A DNA stretch of 9,206 nucleotides from Hyphomicrobiales bacterium (GTDB lineage Bacteria; Pseudomonadota; Alphaproteobacteria; Rhizobiales; UBA4765), in contig JAIYEB010000443.1 of the NCBI GenBank assembly GCA_027487195.1, positions 1-9,206 of the forward strand, in the 5' to 3' direction. Below the pieces are notes generated by a model, which saw only the letters and a program-made list of their open reading frames with translations, ran no database searches and was not told the origin of the DNA. Below are positions 1 through 6,884 of the stretch, piece after piece. How positions within the stretch are numbered: the first letter of the stretch is position 1; each line of letters begins with the position of its first letter. Position numbers and translations under genes: made by a program.

Positions 1-509
1 AAGGGCTTGAAGCCCATGGATTCAAGCGCGCAGTTCCCGGCAAAGATCATCAGATCGGCCCAGGAGACCTTGCGGCCATACTTCTGCTTCAGCGGCCAGA
101 GCAGCAGGCGTGCCTTGTCGAGGTTTGCGTTGTCCGGCCAGCTGTTGAGTGGTGCGAAACGCTGCGTGCCGGCAGACCCGCCGCCGCGCCCGTCCGCAAT
201 CCGGTATGTGCCGGCGCTATGCCACGCCATGCGGATGAAGAGGGGGCCGTAATGGCCATAATCGGCAGGCCACCAATCCTGGCTCGTTGTCATCAACGCA
301 AACATATCGGCCTTGAGGGCCTCGAGATCGACGGTTGCAAACTCGGCCGCATAGTCGAAGTCTTCGCCCATCGGGTCGCTGAGTGAGGAATGCTGATGCA
401 GAATCTTCAAATCCAGCTGGTTTGGCCACCAATCACGGTTGGACCTTGAACCATTGACCGCCGGACCACGCTGGCCACCAGACATGGGGCACTTCTTTGG
501 CTCGCTCAT
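1..509 (-). CDS. katG: Catalase-peroxidase KatG, N-terminal part (runs off left edge)
   Basis: Bifunctional haem catalase-peroxidase that removes hydrogen peroxide in the cytoplasm. The minus strand is open without a stop from the start codon to the window edge, giving about 169 residues of a protein that is normally near 730. The N-terminal block that follows the start, with NRDWWPNQLDLKILHQHS, is typical of the family. The distal haem-pocket motif RMAWHSAGTYR gives Arg93, Trp96 and His97; the Trp is the one that joins the Met-Tyr-Trp adduct in the family. GDFDYAAEF-like and WADLMIFAGNCALESMGFKP blocks also match. Two adjacent ATG codons occur (512 and 509). I chose 509 because AGGAA at 515-519 is better spaced for it. 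The gene is divergent from ndk. No frameshift is visible in the part present. Confidence 0.96.
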   Translation of the reverse strand, partial: MSEPKKCPMSGGQRGPAVNGSRSNRDWWPNQLDLKILHQHSSLSDPMGEDFDYAAEFATVDLEALKADMFALMTTSQDWWPADYGHYGPLFIRMAWHSAGTYRIADGRGGGSAGTQRFAPLNSWPDNANLDKARLLLWPLKQKYGRKVSWADLMIFAGNCALESMGFKP

Positions 510-542
510 CATTTCCTCATTCAGCTTGTTAGGGTGACGGTA

Positions 543-570
543 AAAATAGGGACCTTGCCTGCGTAAGCAA
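543..570 (-). promoter_or_regulatory. Possible sigma70-type promoter for katG
   Basis: On the minus strand, TTGCTT (565-570) and TATTTT (543-548) are separated by 16 bp and lie about 35 bp upstream of the katG start. This would give a short leader of roughly 25-30 nt. Both hexamers are imperfect, so this is a candidate only. I could not find a convincing OxyR-type site next to it. Confidence 0.3.
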
Positions 571-665
571 CCTGCTGTTCGGCGAATAGCTGGCAATTCT
601 GGCTTGCATATGACGTGGACCGTTTCTCAGTCCAGCGTGTTTCGCGAAGATGTGGCTCAGCGTCC

Positions 666-694
666 TTGTCCAATCCAAGGCGCGCTGATATCAG
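666..694 (+). promoter_or_regulatory. Possible sigma70-type promoter for ndk
   Basis: TTGTCC (666-671) and TATCAG (689-694) are separated by 17 bp, about 36 bp upstream of the ndk start. Each hexamer matches consensus at four of six positions. The position and spacing are right, but the sequence match alone is weak. Confidence 0.25.
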
Positions 695-730
695 CCGCGC
701 TCCCGTTTCCATCCCCATCAAGGACTTGTC

Positions 731-1153
731 ATGGCCATCGAGCACACATTCTCCATCATAAAGCCGGACGCAACCCGCCGGAACCTGACCGGCGCGATCA
801 ATGCCATGATCGAGGCTGCCGGCCTCAGGATCATCGCCCAGAAGCGCGTCCATATGACACGTGCTCAGGCCGAGACGTTTTATGCGGTTCACTCTGCGCG
901 CCCGTTTTATGGCGAGCTGACGCAGCAGATGTCGGCTGAGCCTGTCGTCGTGCAGGTGCTGGCCGGTGACAACGCAATCCAGCGCTACCGCGACCTGATG
1001 GGCGCAACGAACCCCGCGAACGCAGCTGACGGTACGATCCGCAAGGCACACGCGCTTTCGGTCGGTGAAAACTCCGTGCACGGCTCGGACAGCGCCGATA
1101 ATGCGAAGATCGAGATTGCCCAGTTCTTTGCTGGCAACGAGATCGTAGGCTAG
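731..1153 (+). CDS. ndk: Nucleoside diphosphate kinase
   Basis: Transfers the gamma phosphate from ATP to nucleoside diphosphates through a phosphohistidine, keeping NTP pools balanced in the cytoplasm. The 140-residue length is normal for the family. The active-site motif NSVHGSDS places the phosphorylated His at 117. Other family residues are in place by position: Lys11 in IIKPDA, Tyr51, Arg57 in ARPFYGEL, Thr93 in GATNPA, Arg104 in GTIRK and Asn114. The residue two before NSVH is Gly and the one directly before is Glu, where many homologues have Arg; this is a mild variation. AAGGA at 720-724 sits 6 nt before the ATG. The gene appears monocistronic: it is divergent from katG and followed by a hairpin and a 190-bp gap. 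Confidence 0.97.
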   Translation: MAIEHTFSIIKPDATRRNLTGAINAMIEAAGLRIIAQKRVHMTRAQAETFYAVHSARPFYGELTQQMSAEPVVVQVLAGDNAIQRYRDLMGATNPANAADGTIRKAHALSVGENSVHGSDSADNAKIEIAQFFAGNEIVG

Positions 1154-1221
1154 TCATCAGCTGTGAAAGTGAATCAAGGCGGGACGCTAAATTATTGCCT
1201 TCCTTGGTTTTTTCGGTTTCT

Positions 1222-1248
1222 TTCCCGTCGCGATCTGCGCGGCGGGAA
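1222..1248 (+). terminator. Hairpin after ndk, possible terminator
   Basis: TTCCCGTCGCG (1222-1232) pairs with CGCGGCGGGAA (1238-1248) over 11 bp with one G-U pair and a 5-nt loop. It lies 68 bp past the ndk stop. The downstream sequence is only loosely T-rich (TTTGTACTTTTT), separated from the stem by several bases, so termination may be partial. The stem itself is certain; its role is inferred. Confidence 0.45.
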
Positions 1249-1266
1249 CCGAGCTTTGTACTTTTT

Positions 1267-1298
1267 GCCTAAGCCCTAGGGCGGGCTTGCCGAGAGGC
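1267..1298 (+). promoter_or_regulatory. Structured leader element upstream of the terC-like gene
   Basis: AAGCCC (1271-1276) pairs with GGGCTT (1283-1288), and the flanking GCCT (1267-1270) pairs with AGGC (1295-1298) across a 6-nt one-sided bulge. It lies about 50 nt before the start of a TerC-family gene. Genes of this family are often under the yybP-ykoY manganese riboswitch, but its conserved GGGGAGTA core is not present here. A regulatory role is therefore only a guess from position. Confidence 0.25.
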
Positions 1299-1346
1299 TT
1301 AACTGCGCGATGACGTCAGCACCCATTCGTGGAGCTGACATTTCTC

Positions 1347-2039
1347 ATGGCAATTTCAGAACCCGGCTTCTGGCTGGCTCTCGCGCAGATCATCTGGATC
1401 GATCTCCTGCTCTCGGGCGATAATGCCGTCGTCATTGCCATGGCGTGTCGCGGCCTGTCGCCGCGCCGGCGGCGGGTTGGGATGATTCTTGGCGCGGGCG
1501 TTGCCGTGATGCTGCGCGTCCTGTTTGCAGGTGTCGTGACCACTTTGATGTCCTGGCCCTGGCTCAAGCTTGGCGGTGGGATTGCGCTGTTCTGGGTTGC
1601 GGCAAATCTTGTTGCCGGCGGCGATGAGAACGAGGAGGCCAGCGACGCAACCGACAGTCTGCTTCGCGCGATCTGGATTATTGCGGTCGCCGACGTGGTG
1701 ATGAGCCTTGATAACGTGATTGCAATTGCGGCTGCGGCCAAGGGCTCCTGGCTCCTCTTGATGATCGGGCTTGCCATTTCGATTCCGATGATCGTTGCAG
1801 GCTCGGCGTTCCTCATGGCCGTGCTCGATCGCTTTCCAATCGTGGTCTGGGCTGGCTGCGCGCTGCTCGGCTTTATTGCCGGCGAGTTGATCGTGACAGA
1901 TCCAGGCCTTGCCGGCTTCATTGGGCATCTCGAAGGCACATGGATGGAAAAGGCCGCTGGCATTGCCGGGGCCCTGATCGCCATGGCTATTGGATATGCG
2001 CTGCGCCAGCGACGCCAGCACGCGCCAGAACCAACCTGA
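1347..2039 (+). CDS. TerC/YjbE-family integral membrane metal exporter
   Basis: A polytopic inner-membrane protein of the TerC family. Bacterial relatives such as Alx and YkoY/YceF are linked to manganese export, and TerC itself to tellurite resistance. The product is about 230 residues with roughly six to seven hydrophobic helices. The two diagnostic acidic motifs are present: LLLSGDNAVVIAMA (Asp25 and Asn26) in the first helix and VMSLDNVIAIAAA (Asp122 and Asn123) near the middle. These Asp/Asn pairs are thought to form the metal site. A charged loop, GGDENEEASDATD, separates the two halves. The frame can also start at GTG 1329, six residues earlier. I prefer ATG 1347 because homologues begin close to the xxFWxALxQIIWID block and because GGAG (1331-1334) lies upstream, though with long spacing. 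It is a single-gene unit between ndk and the TRAP genes. The actual metal cannot be read from the sequence. Confidence 0.9.
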   Translation: MAISEPGFWLALAQIIWIDLLLSGDNAVVIAMACRGLSPRRRRVGMILGAGVAVMLRVLFAGVVTTLMSWPWLKLGGGIALFWVAANLVAGGDENEEASDATDSLLRAIWIIAVADVVMSLDNVIAIAAAAKGSWLLLMIGLAISIPMIVAGSAFLMAVLDRFPIVVWAGCALLGFIAGELIVTDPGLAGFIGHLEGTWMEKAAGIAGALIAMAIGYALRQRRQHAPEPT

Positions 2040-2051
2040 AGCATTCTTTCG

Positions 2052-2071
2052 GGTGATGCCGCGGCGTCACC
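2052..2071 (+). terminator. Near-perfect hairpin after the terC-like gene
   Basis: GGTGATGC (2052-2059) pairs with GCGTCACC (2064-2071) around a CGCG loop, with one G-U pair. It lies 12 bp after the stop codon. There is no T-run after it, so it may act as a weak or Rho-assisted terminator or as a 3' end stabiliser. Confidence 0.35.
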
Positions 2072-2239
2072 AGCGGCTCCGCCTCAAGGCACTGCTACGA
2101 AAGCACTAATCCTGCTGAGGGTATTCCCCTATGGCATGGGCGAACGGAATTGGTCACTGTCACCTCCAATGAAGCCCGCAATTTTCGCGGTGTCGCCAAG
2201 AGCGCATGAGACGCTCGACGGTTTTTGGGGGAGGTCGCA
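2072..2239. other. Intergenic stretch before the TRAP genes
   Basis: About 170 bp without a credible gene. Near its end, GAGCG (2200-2204) can pair with CGCTC (2212-2216), followed by T5 (2222-2226) that merges into the strong GGGGGAGG ribosome binding site of the next gene. I found no confident promoter here, although transcription of the TRAP genes must presumably begin in it or read through from upstream. Confidence 0.4.
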
Positions 2240-2854
2240 GTGGCACCATTTCTGATGGTCAGCAACGTGATTGATGCTGTCAATCGGCGGATCGGCAAGT
2301 GGGTTGCCTGGGCGATCCTCCTTGCCGTGGTCATCTCAACCGGCAACGCCATTGTCCGAAAGCTCTTCGACACGTCATCAAACGCCTGGCTTGAGGCGCA
2401 ATGGTATCTGTTCGGAGCTGTGTTCATGCTGTGCGCGTCCTGGACGCTGCTGCAAAACGAACACATCCGGATCGACATCATCAACAACCTGTTCCCGAAG
2501 TGGATTCGGGACTGGATTGATGTCATGGGCCATCTGCTGTTCCTGCTCCCGTTCACGATCCTGATGGTCTGGATGTCTGTGCCGTTCTTCTGGAAGTCGT
2601 TCATCGGCAATGAGCAGTCGGTCAATGCGGGCGGCCTCGTGGTCTGGCCGGCCAAGATCCTGATTGTCATTGGCTTCATCATGCTGACCGCGCAGGGCAT
2701 TTCCGAGCTGATCAAGCGCCTTGCGATCATCTCCGGTGATCTCGAAGACACATCCGGCGACAGCCATCACGGTGCCGCAGCCGAAGCCGAGGCCCGTCGC
2801 TTGCTTGAACAAGCCAAAATCGATGGCATTGCGCCAATCACTGCCAAGCCCTGA
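2240..2854 (+). CDS. TRAP transporter small permease (DctQ-type)
   Basis: Small membrane subunit of a tripartite ATP-independent periplasmic (TRAP) transporter, which with the large subunit imports organic acids or related solutes using an ion gradient. The product is 204 residues with four hydrophobic helices at roughly 20-40, 52-71, 95-114 and 136-158. The motifs EAQWYLFGAVFMLCASW and NEHIRIDI between helices 2 and 3 are characteristic of DctQ proteins, especially the set annotated as mannitol/chloroaromatic-compound type. A charged Ala/Glu-rich tail follows (residues 165-204). I chose GTG 2240 because GGGGGAGG (2227-2234) lies 5 nt upstream; an ATG at 2255 is too far from it. The large subunit gene starts 17 bp after the stop. 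The solute is unknown. Confidence 0.92.
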   Translation: MAPFLMVSNVIDAVNRRIGKWVAWAILLAVVISTGNAIVRKLFDTSSNAWLEAQWYLFGAVFMLCASWTLLQNEHIRIDIINNLFPKWIRDWIDVMGHLLFLLPFTILMVWMSVPFFWKSFIGNEQSVNAGGLVVWPAKILIVIGFIMLTAQGISELIKRLAIISGDLEDTSGDSHHGAAAEAEARRLLEQAKIDGIAPITAKP

Positions 2855-2871
2855 ACCGAACGGATCAAACC

Positions 2872-4902
2872 ATGTCCACTGTTGCCATTCGCAAGGGTTC
2901 GCCGCTTCTAGGCGTGTTCGTCGTCCTCGGGATTGCCGCGGCCCTGATCATGGGCGGCGCCTCCATCGGTCACGATGGGGTTCTCGGGAAGTTCCTGGCC
3001 CACAACATGGCGCCGATCATGTTCGCGGCGCTCGTCATGTTTCTGCTGCTTGGCTACCCGGTCGCCTTTGCGCTGGCCGCCAATGGGCTGGCCTTTGGTA
3101 TCCTCGGGATTGAACTCGGCCTGTTCCAGCCGAACTTCCTTCAGGCCATGCCGGAACGCGTGTTCGGTGTCATGAACAATGACACGTTGCTGGCGATCCC
3201 GTTCTTCACCTTCATGGGGCTCATTCTGGAACGCTCCGGAATGGCAGAGGATCTGCTCGATACGATTGGCCAGCTGTTCGGGACAATTCGCGGCGGGCTT
3301 GCCTATGCCGTGATTTTCGTTGGCGCGCTGTTGGCTGCGACCACGGGTGTCGTTGCAGCGTCCGTCATTTCGATGGGCCTGATCTCGCTTCCGATCATGC
3401 TGCGCTATGGCTACGACCGCCGCCTGGCCTCTGGCGTTATCGCTGCATCGGGCACGCTCGCGCAGATCATTCCGCCGTCACTTGTCTTGATCGTCGTTGC
3501 CGATCAGCTCGGCCGCTCGGTTGGTGACATGTACGAGGGCGCGTTTATCCCTGGTCTGGTGCTGACATCGCTCTACACCGGCTATGTCTTCCTCATGGCG
3601 ACGTTTAGCCCGAAAGTTGCGCCCGGCCTGCCGGAAGAAGCGTTGCTTTATCGCCAGCCCGATGGCTCGCGCGGGACATGGAAGCTCGGCGTGCTCGTAC
3701 TGTTTTCCGCAGTTGTGGGCTATTTCGTCCTGATGCAGACCAGTGTGAAGGGCGGCGCGGACTTCGTCATCCTGCTCATGTCGGTCGCGGTTGTCGTGGC
3801 CTTCACGTCAGCGGTCATGAACAAGTGGCTTGGGCCAGACCGTGTGCTCTACGGTGTCGCGCTGGTTGCAGCGCTTGGCGTTGCATACCTCTATCTGAAG
3901 GGTGCTGGGTACGCCAATACGGCGCTGTTCGTTGAAACGATCGGGGCCGGCGCTGTCTATGGCGTGGTCGCCGGTGTTTTGCGCCGCACCAACGGGTTCA
4001 CATTGATCTCGCCGATCGCCGAACAGGTCACGTTTGTGATGGTGCCACCCCTGGCGCTGATCTTCCTGGTGCTTGGCACAATATTCATTGGCCTTGCGAC
4101 GCCGACTGAAGGCGGCGCGATGGGTGCAGCCGGCGCCATCCTGCTTGCGATTTCCAAGCGTCGCTTGAACATGGATCTGGTGCGTCAGGCGTCTGAATCG
4201 ACTGCGAAACTCTCGGCGTTTGTGCTTTTCATCCTGATCGGCGCCCGCGTGTTCTCGCTCACCTTCTACGGTGTTGATGGGCACAAATGGGTCGAGGAAC
4301 TGCTGATTTCGCTGCCTGGCGGCCAAACCGGCTTCCTGATCGTCGTGAATGCCATGGTGTTCCTGCTGGCCTTCTTCCTCGACTTCTTCGAGTTGGCCTT
4401 CATCGTGATCCCGCTGCTTGGGCCGCCGGCAGAAAAGCTCGGCATCGATCTGATCTGGTTTGGTGTGATCCTTGGCGTGAACATGCAGACGTCGTTCATG
4501 CACCCCCCCTTCGGCTTTGCGCTGTTCTATCTCAGGTCCGTTGCGCCAAAGGTGCCATACATCGACAGGCTTACGGGCAAGACCATGGAGCCGGTCACAA
4601 CCGGGCAGATCTACTGGGGTGCGGTGCCGTTCGTGGTGATCCAGGTCATCATGGTTGGTCTGGTCATCACGTTCCCGCAGATGGTCATGCACTACAAGAA
4701 TTCCAGCGGGCCGGCACTGGACGCAGCCACCATTGAGCGCAACCTGCAGAATCTCAACTCAGGCGGCGGCATTGGCGGGATCGGTGGCGGACTTGGTGGA
4801 TTGCCGGGTCTGACACCGCCGGGGCAAGAAGGCGGAGGCCTGCCAGGCCTTTCACCGCCGGCCCCCGGTGGGCTTCCAGGCTTCGCACCACCAGCGCGGT
4901 AG
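2872..4902 (+). CDS. TRAP transporter large permease (DctM-type), enlarged form
   Basis: Large membrane subunit that carries the transport path of the TRAP system. It has 676 residues, whereas ordinary DctM proteins have about 430-460. The N-terminal half is standard, with PFFTFMGLILERSGMAEDLL (110-129), the GALLAATTGVVAASV block near 151-165, and the substrate-path region GVIAASGTLAQIIPPS (188-203). The C-terminal half resumes near 390 with PPLALIFLVLGTIFIGLATPTEGGAMGA and ends with FLDFFELAFIVIPLL and MHPPFGFALFYLR. Between about 260 and 385 lies an extra segment with around four further hydrophobic helices. The last 50 residues are Gly/Pro-rich with three copies of a GGLPG(L/F)xPP unit. 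The start has only a weak GGA site 7 nt upstream, which suggests coupling to dctQ. An intrinsic terminator follows. No periplasmic binding protein gene is adjacent. Confidence 0.93.
   Translation: MSTVAIRKGSPLLGVFVVLGIAAALIMGGASIGHDGVLGKFLAHNMAPIMFAALVMFLLLGYPVAFALAANGLAFGILGIELGLFQPNFLQAMPERVFGVMNNDTLLAIPFFTFMGLILERSGMAEDLLDTIGQLFGTIRGGLAYAVIFVGALLAATTGVVAASVISMGLISLPIMLRYGYDRRLASGVIAASGTLAQIIPPSLVLIVVADQLGRSVGDMYEGAFIPGLVLTSLYTGYVFLMATFSPKVAPGLPEEALLYRQPDGSRGTWKLGVLVLFSAVVGYFVLMQTSVKGGADFVILLMSVAVVVAFTSAVMNKWLGPDRVLYGVALVAALGVAYLYLKGAGYANTALFVETIGAGAVYGVVAGVLRRTNGFTLISPIAEQVTFVMVPPLALIFLVLGTIFIGLATPTEGGAMGAAGAILLAISKRRLNMDLVRQASESTAKLSAFVLFILIGARVFSLTFYGVDGHKWVEELLISLPGGQTGFLIVVNAMVFLLAFFLDFFELAFIVIPLLGPPAEKLGIDLIWFGVILGVNMQTSFMHPPFGFALFYLRSVAPKVPYIDRLTGKTMEPVTTGQIYWGAVPFVVIQVIMVGLVITFPQMVMHYKNSSGPALDAATIERNLQNLNSGGGIGGIGGGLGGLPGLTPPGQEGGGLPGLSPPAPGGLPGFAPPAR
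4795..4893 (+). repeat. Threefold GGLPG(L/F)xPP repeat in the tail of the TRAP large permease
   Basis: The protein tail contains GGLPGLTPP (residues 642-650), GGLPGLSPP (655-663) and GGLPGFAPP (666-674), spaced by 4 and 2 residues. It is preceded by a Gly-run (GGGIGGIGGGLGG). This sits after the last membrane helix and past the folded permease. The codons differ between copies, which argues against a very recent DNA duplication. Confidence 0.9.
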
Positions 4903-4932
4903 GCAGCAAAGGCCTTGTGCCAAACGGATCGA

Positions 4933-4960
4933 GGGCGGCATCACTGCCGCCCTTTTCGTT
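4933..4960 (+). terminator. Intrinsic terminator of the TRAP permease genes
   Basis: GGGCGGCA (4933-4940) pairs perfectly with TGCCGCCC (4945-4952) around a TCAC loop and is followed by TTTTCGTT. It begins 30 bp past the dctM-type stop. The minus-strand side has no T-run, so it serves mainly the plus strand. Confidence 0.92.
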
Positions 4961-5018
4961 TCCCGCTCCTGCTTGGCTTTTGACCACGTGGTGGTGGCAG
5001 AAGCACTGGACAGCGCGC

Positions 5019-5771
5019 CTATTGGTGCCAGATCTGCGACCACCGTGAAGGCTTGCCGGTCGCATTCTGGGATGGTGGCGGTTGAATTGGCATTTTCGAC
5101 GGCACGGGCTTGATGGGCATTTCCGGGCGCATCACGTCGCGCCGGCGAAGATCCTGCAATGAGGGCTTCATGTCTGCGGCGCTCGCCGCTTCAATCTGTT
5201 TTGCGCGCATGGGTGCCTCGTGCTCAAGCCCGACACTGTTCAACAGCGCAGGCAGGCGATCACGTTCCCGGCGCTTGTCGAGAAGTGCTGCCACACCGGA
5301 CACGACGAACGAGTCGCCGACAGGTACGAACGGGCGCTCGTCGGAGAGAACAAAGTCGATGCGCTTCCTGAAATCCGTGCTTGAGACGGGCTTTGCCAGA
5401 ACAGCCTGCGCACCCGAGCGAAGCGCAGTTTCAACATTCCTGCGGGTTGCATCGCCCGTGACCACGATCACCGGGATAAAGCACAGAGTATCGATCTTTC
5501 GGTTTCGCATGATCTTGAGAAGCCGGCTTCCGGACATCGGGCGCATGTTCCACTCGCTGAACACCAGCGTTGGCGGCTCCAGCATCATGGCTTGAAGCGC
5601 ATCGGTCACGTTCTCATGAAACCGCAGGCGCTTGGGGCGCATGGGCAGGATCATCGAACGGATCAGCGTCTGCATTGTGCGCGACGGGTCGATCACGACA
5701 ATGTCGAGTTCTTCCGGATTCATGCCGAACGCAGCATTTCGCTGTCCTTCGGTCCTTGTCATGTTTGGCAT
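5019..5771 (-). CDS. Atypical response-regulator receiver protein with a Pro-rich tail
   Basis: A single CheY-like receiver domain (about residues 22-145) followed by a roughly 100-residue charged and Pro-rich extension with no recognisable output domain. The fold is clear from LDIVVIDPSRTMQTLIRSMI, LVFSEWNMRPMSG, PVIVVTGDA and GAQAVLAKPV. The helper residues Thr105 and Lys127 are present. The usual phosphoacceptor Asp is replaced by Glu73 (SEWNM where DWNM is expected), and the acidic pair is Asp28-Pro29 rather than Asp-Asp. Aspartyl phosphorylation is therefore unlikely, and Glu may mimic the active state. I chose ATG 5771 because AGGGGA (5781-5786) sits 9 nt upstream; a longer frame from TTG 5828 lacks such a site. 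The protein has 250 residues. It lies 99 bp downstream of the glycosyltransferase on the same strand and may be cotranscribed. Its partner and role are unknown. Confidence 0.88.
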   Translation of the reverse strand: MPNMTRTEGQRNAAFGMNPEELDIVVIDPSRTMQTLIRSMILPMRPKRLRFHENVTDALQAMMLEPPTLVFSEWNMRPMSGSRLLKIMRNRKIDTLCFIPVIVVTGDATRRNVETALRSGAQAVLAKPVSSTDFRKRIDFVLSDERPFVPVGDSFVVSGVAALLDKRRERDRLPALLNSVGLEHEAPMRAKQIEAASAADMKPSLQDLRRRDVMRPEMPIKPVPSKMPIQPPPSQNATGKPSRWSQIWHQ

Positions 5772-5870
5772 GAGCGCGTGTCCCCTGAGTTGTCCCGGAT
5801 CACATCGGAACACAAAGGGATGTGGCAATTACTCGGAAAATCGCTCAAATTTGACGGGTTTCAAGCCGTC

Positions 5871-6884
5871 TCAGGCGCGTCGATCCATGCCGGTCGCGTC
5901 GACGGGTTCGATGGCCTCAACGCCGATTTCTTCCTGCACCAGATAAAGAGGCCGGCGTTTGACCTCAACGAAGATGCGCCCGATGTACTCACCCAAGACG
6001 CCGAGCGTCATGAGTTGAACGCCAGCAAAGAACATCACCGAAACAATCAGGGATGTGAAGCCGGGGACATCGATCCCGAACATCAGCGCGCGCACAATGA
6101 TGATCGAGGCATAGAGGAAGGCGAGGGCAGAGATTGCAAGCCCGACATAGCCCCAAATGCGCAGAGGTGCGTTGGAAAAAGCCGTAATGCCATCAATCGC
6201 AAGGCGCAGCAGCGCGCGGAAGTTGAACCGCGACTGACCGCCATCGATGCGCTCATCGACATCGAAAGGAACCGCGACGGACTTGAAGCCGATCCAGGCG
6301 TAAAGCCCCTTGGTGAAGCGTGTGCGCTCGGGCATGGCGAGGAGCGCATCAACCGCCTTGCGATCGAGCAGGCGAAAATCTCCAGCCCCTGCGGGCAAGC
6401 CGGTTGGGCTGACCGCATCGAACAGCTTGTAGAATGCGCGCGTGAAAAGCTTGCGTCCGACCCCGTCCGTGTTCCGGTCGCGGCGCACGCCGTAGACGTT
6501 GCGGTAACCCTGCCGCCAAAGACTGACGAACTCAGGGATGATCTCGGGCGGGTGCTGCAGATCGGCGTCGATAATGACGACGGCGCGACCGCGCGTGTAG
6601 CGAAGGCCAGCTGCAATCGCGACTTCCTTGCCAAAATTGCGCGACAACGACACAGCCCGGATTCGTGGCTCGCGCTGATGATGTCCGCGCAACCCATCCA
6701 TAGTCAGGTCGCGCGAGCCATCATCCACACAGATGACTTCAAAGCGCGGGTCAATCGCCTCAAGAACCGGCAAAAGCCGCTGGAACAACGCGTCCATGCC
6801 CTTTGCTTCATTGTGCATGGGCACAATGACCGAGATCTCCGGAAGATCGTGCAGGCCTGCAGGCAGGCGGGTCGGGGCGTTCAT
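5871..6884 (-). CDS. Family 2 glycosyltransferase, GtrB/DPM1-like, membrane-anchored
   Basis: Predicted polyprenyl-phosphate glycosyltransferase that moves a sugar from a nucleotide donor to a lipid carrier at the inner face of the membrane. The product has 337 residues. The catalytic GT-A domain is at the N-terminus, with ISVIVPMHNE (17-26), VDDGS (53-57), SRNFGKE (81-87) and the metal-binding DADLQHPPE (106-114). The SRFNFRALLRLAIDGITAFS block (218-237) leads into two hydrophobic helices at about 243-266 and 275-298. GEYIGRI (298-304) follows, as in GtrB and bactoprenol glucosyl transferases. ArnC and DPM1 are relatives, so the sugar cannot be assigned. The ATG at 6884 has only a distant AAGGA, but its ATGA overlaps the end of a small upstream frame, which could couple translation. 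The gene is divergent from the deacetylase gene. Confidence 0.93.
   Translation of the reverse strand: MNAPTRLPAGLHDLPEISVIVPMHNEAKGMDALFQRLLPVLEAIDPRFEVICVDDGSRDLTMDGLRGHHQREPRIRAVSLSRNFGKEVAIAAGLRYTRGRAVVIIDADLQHPPEIIPEFVSLWRQGYRNVYGVRRDRNTDGVGRKLFTRAFYKLFDAVSPTGLPAGAGDFRLLDRKAVDALLAMPERTRFTKGLYAWIGFKSVAVPFDVDERIDGGQSRFNFRALLRLAIDGITAFSNAPLRIWGYVGLAISALAFLYASIIIVRALMFGIDVPGFTSLIVSVMFFAGVQLMTLGVLGEYIGRIFVEVKRRPLYLVQEEIGVEAIEPVDATGMDRRA

Noticed and set aside
571..605. OxyR-like site in the katG/ndk divergent region
   Set aside because: ATAG at 586-589 is not followed by correctly spaced CTAT/ATAG elements, so the match is no better than chance.
1154..1346. yybP-ykoY manganese riboswitch upstream of the TerC gene
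   Set aside because: The conserved GGGGAGTA loop sequence is not present in the interval.
1316..2044. Long minus-strand frames opposite the TerC gene
   Set aside because: The plus-strand frame has clear TerC motifs; the opposite frames are low-complexity Ser/Ile/Ala or His/Asp/Arg shadows.
2200..2226. Hairpin plus T5 before the dctQ-type gene as an attenuator
   Set aside because: The stem is only 5 bp, the T-run is 5 nt away from it, and the run flows into the ribosome binding site. It was kept only as a comment on the intergenic region.
3808..4692. A 294-codon minus-strand frame inside the TRAP large permease
   Set aside because: Its composition is a His/Arg/Asp-rich shadow of a hydrophobic membrane protein gene; no ribosome binding site or family match was seen.
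5772..5828. Longer N-terminus of the receiver protein from TTG 5828
   Set aside because: There is no ribosome binding site before it, while ATG 5771 has AGGGGA at 9 nt and starts a normal receiver N-terminus.
5853..5870. Hairpin directly after the glycosyltransferase stop as a terminator
   Set aside because: Only a 5-bp stem with an 8-nt loop and no real T-run; readthrough into the receiver gene is more likely.
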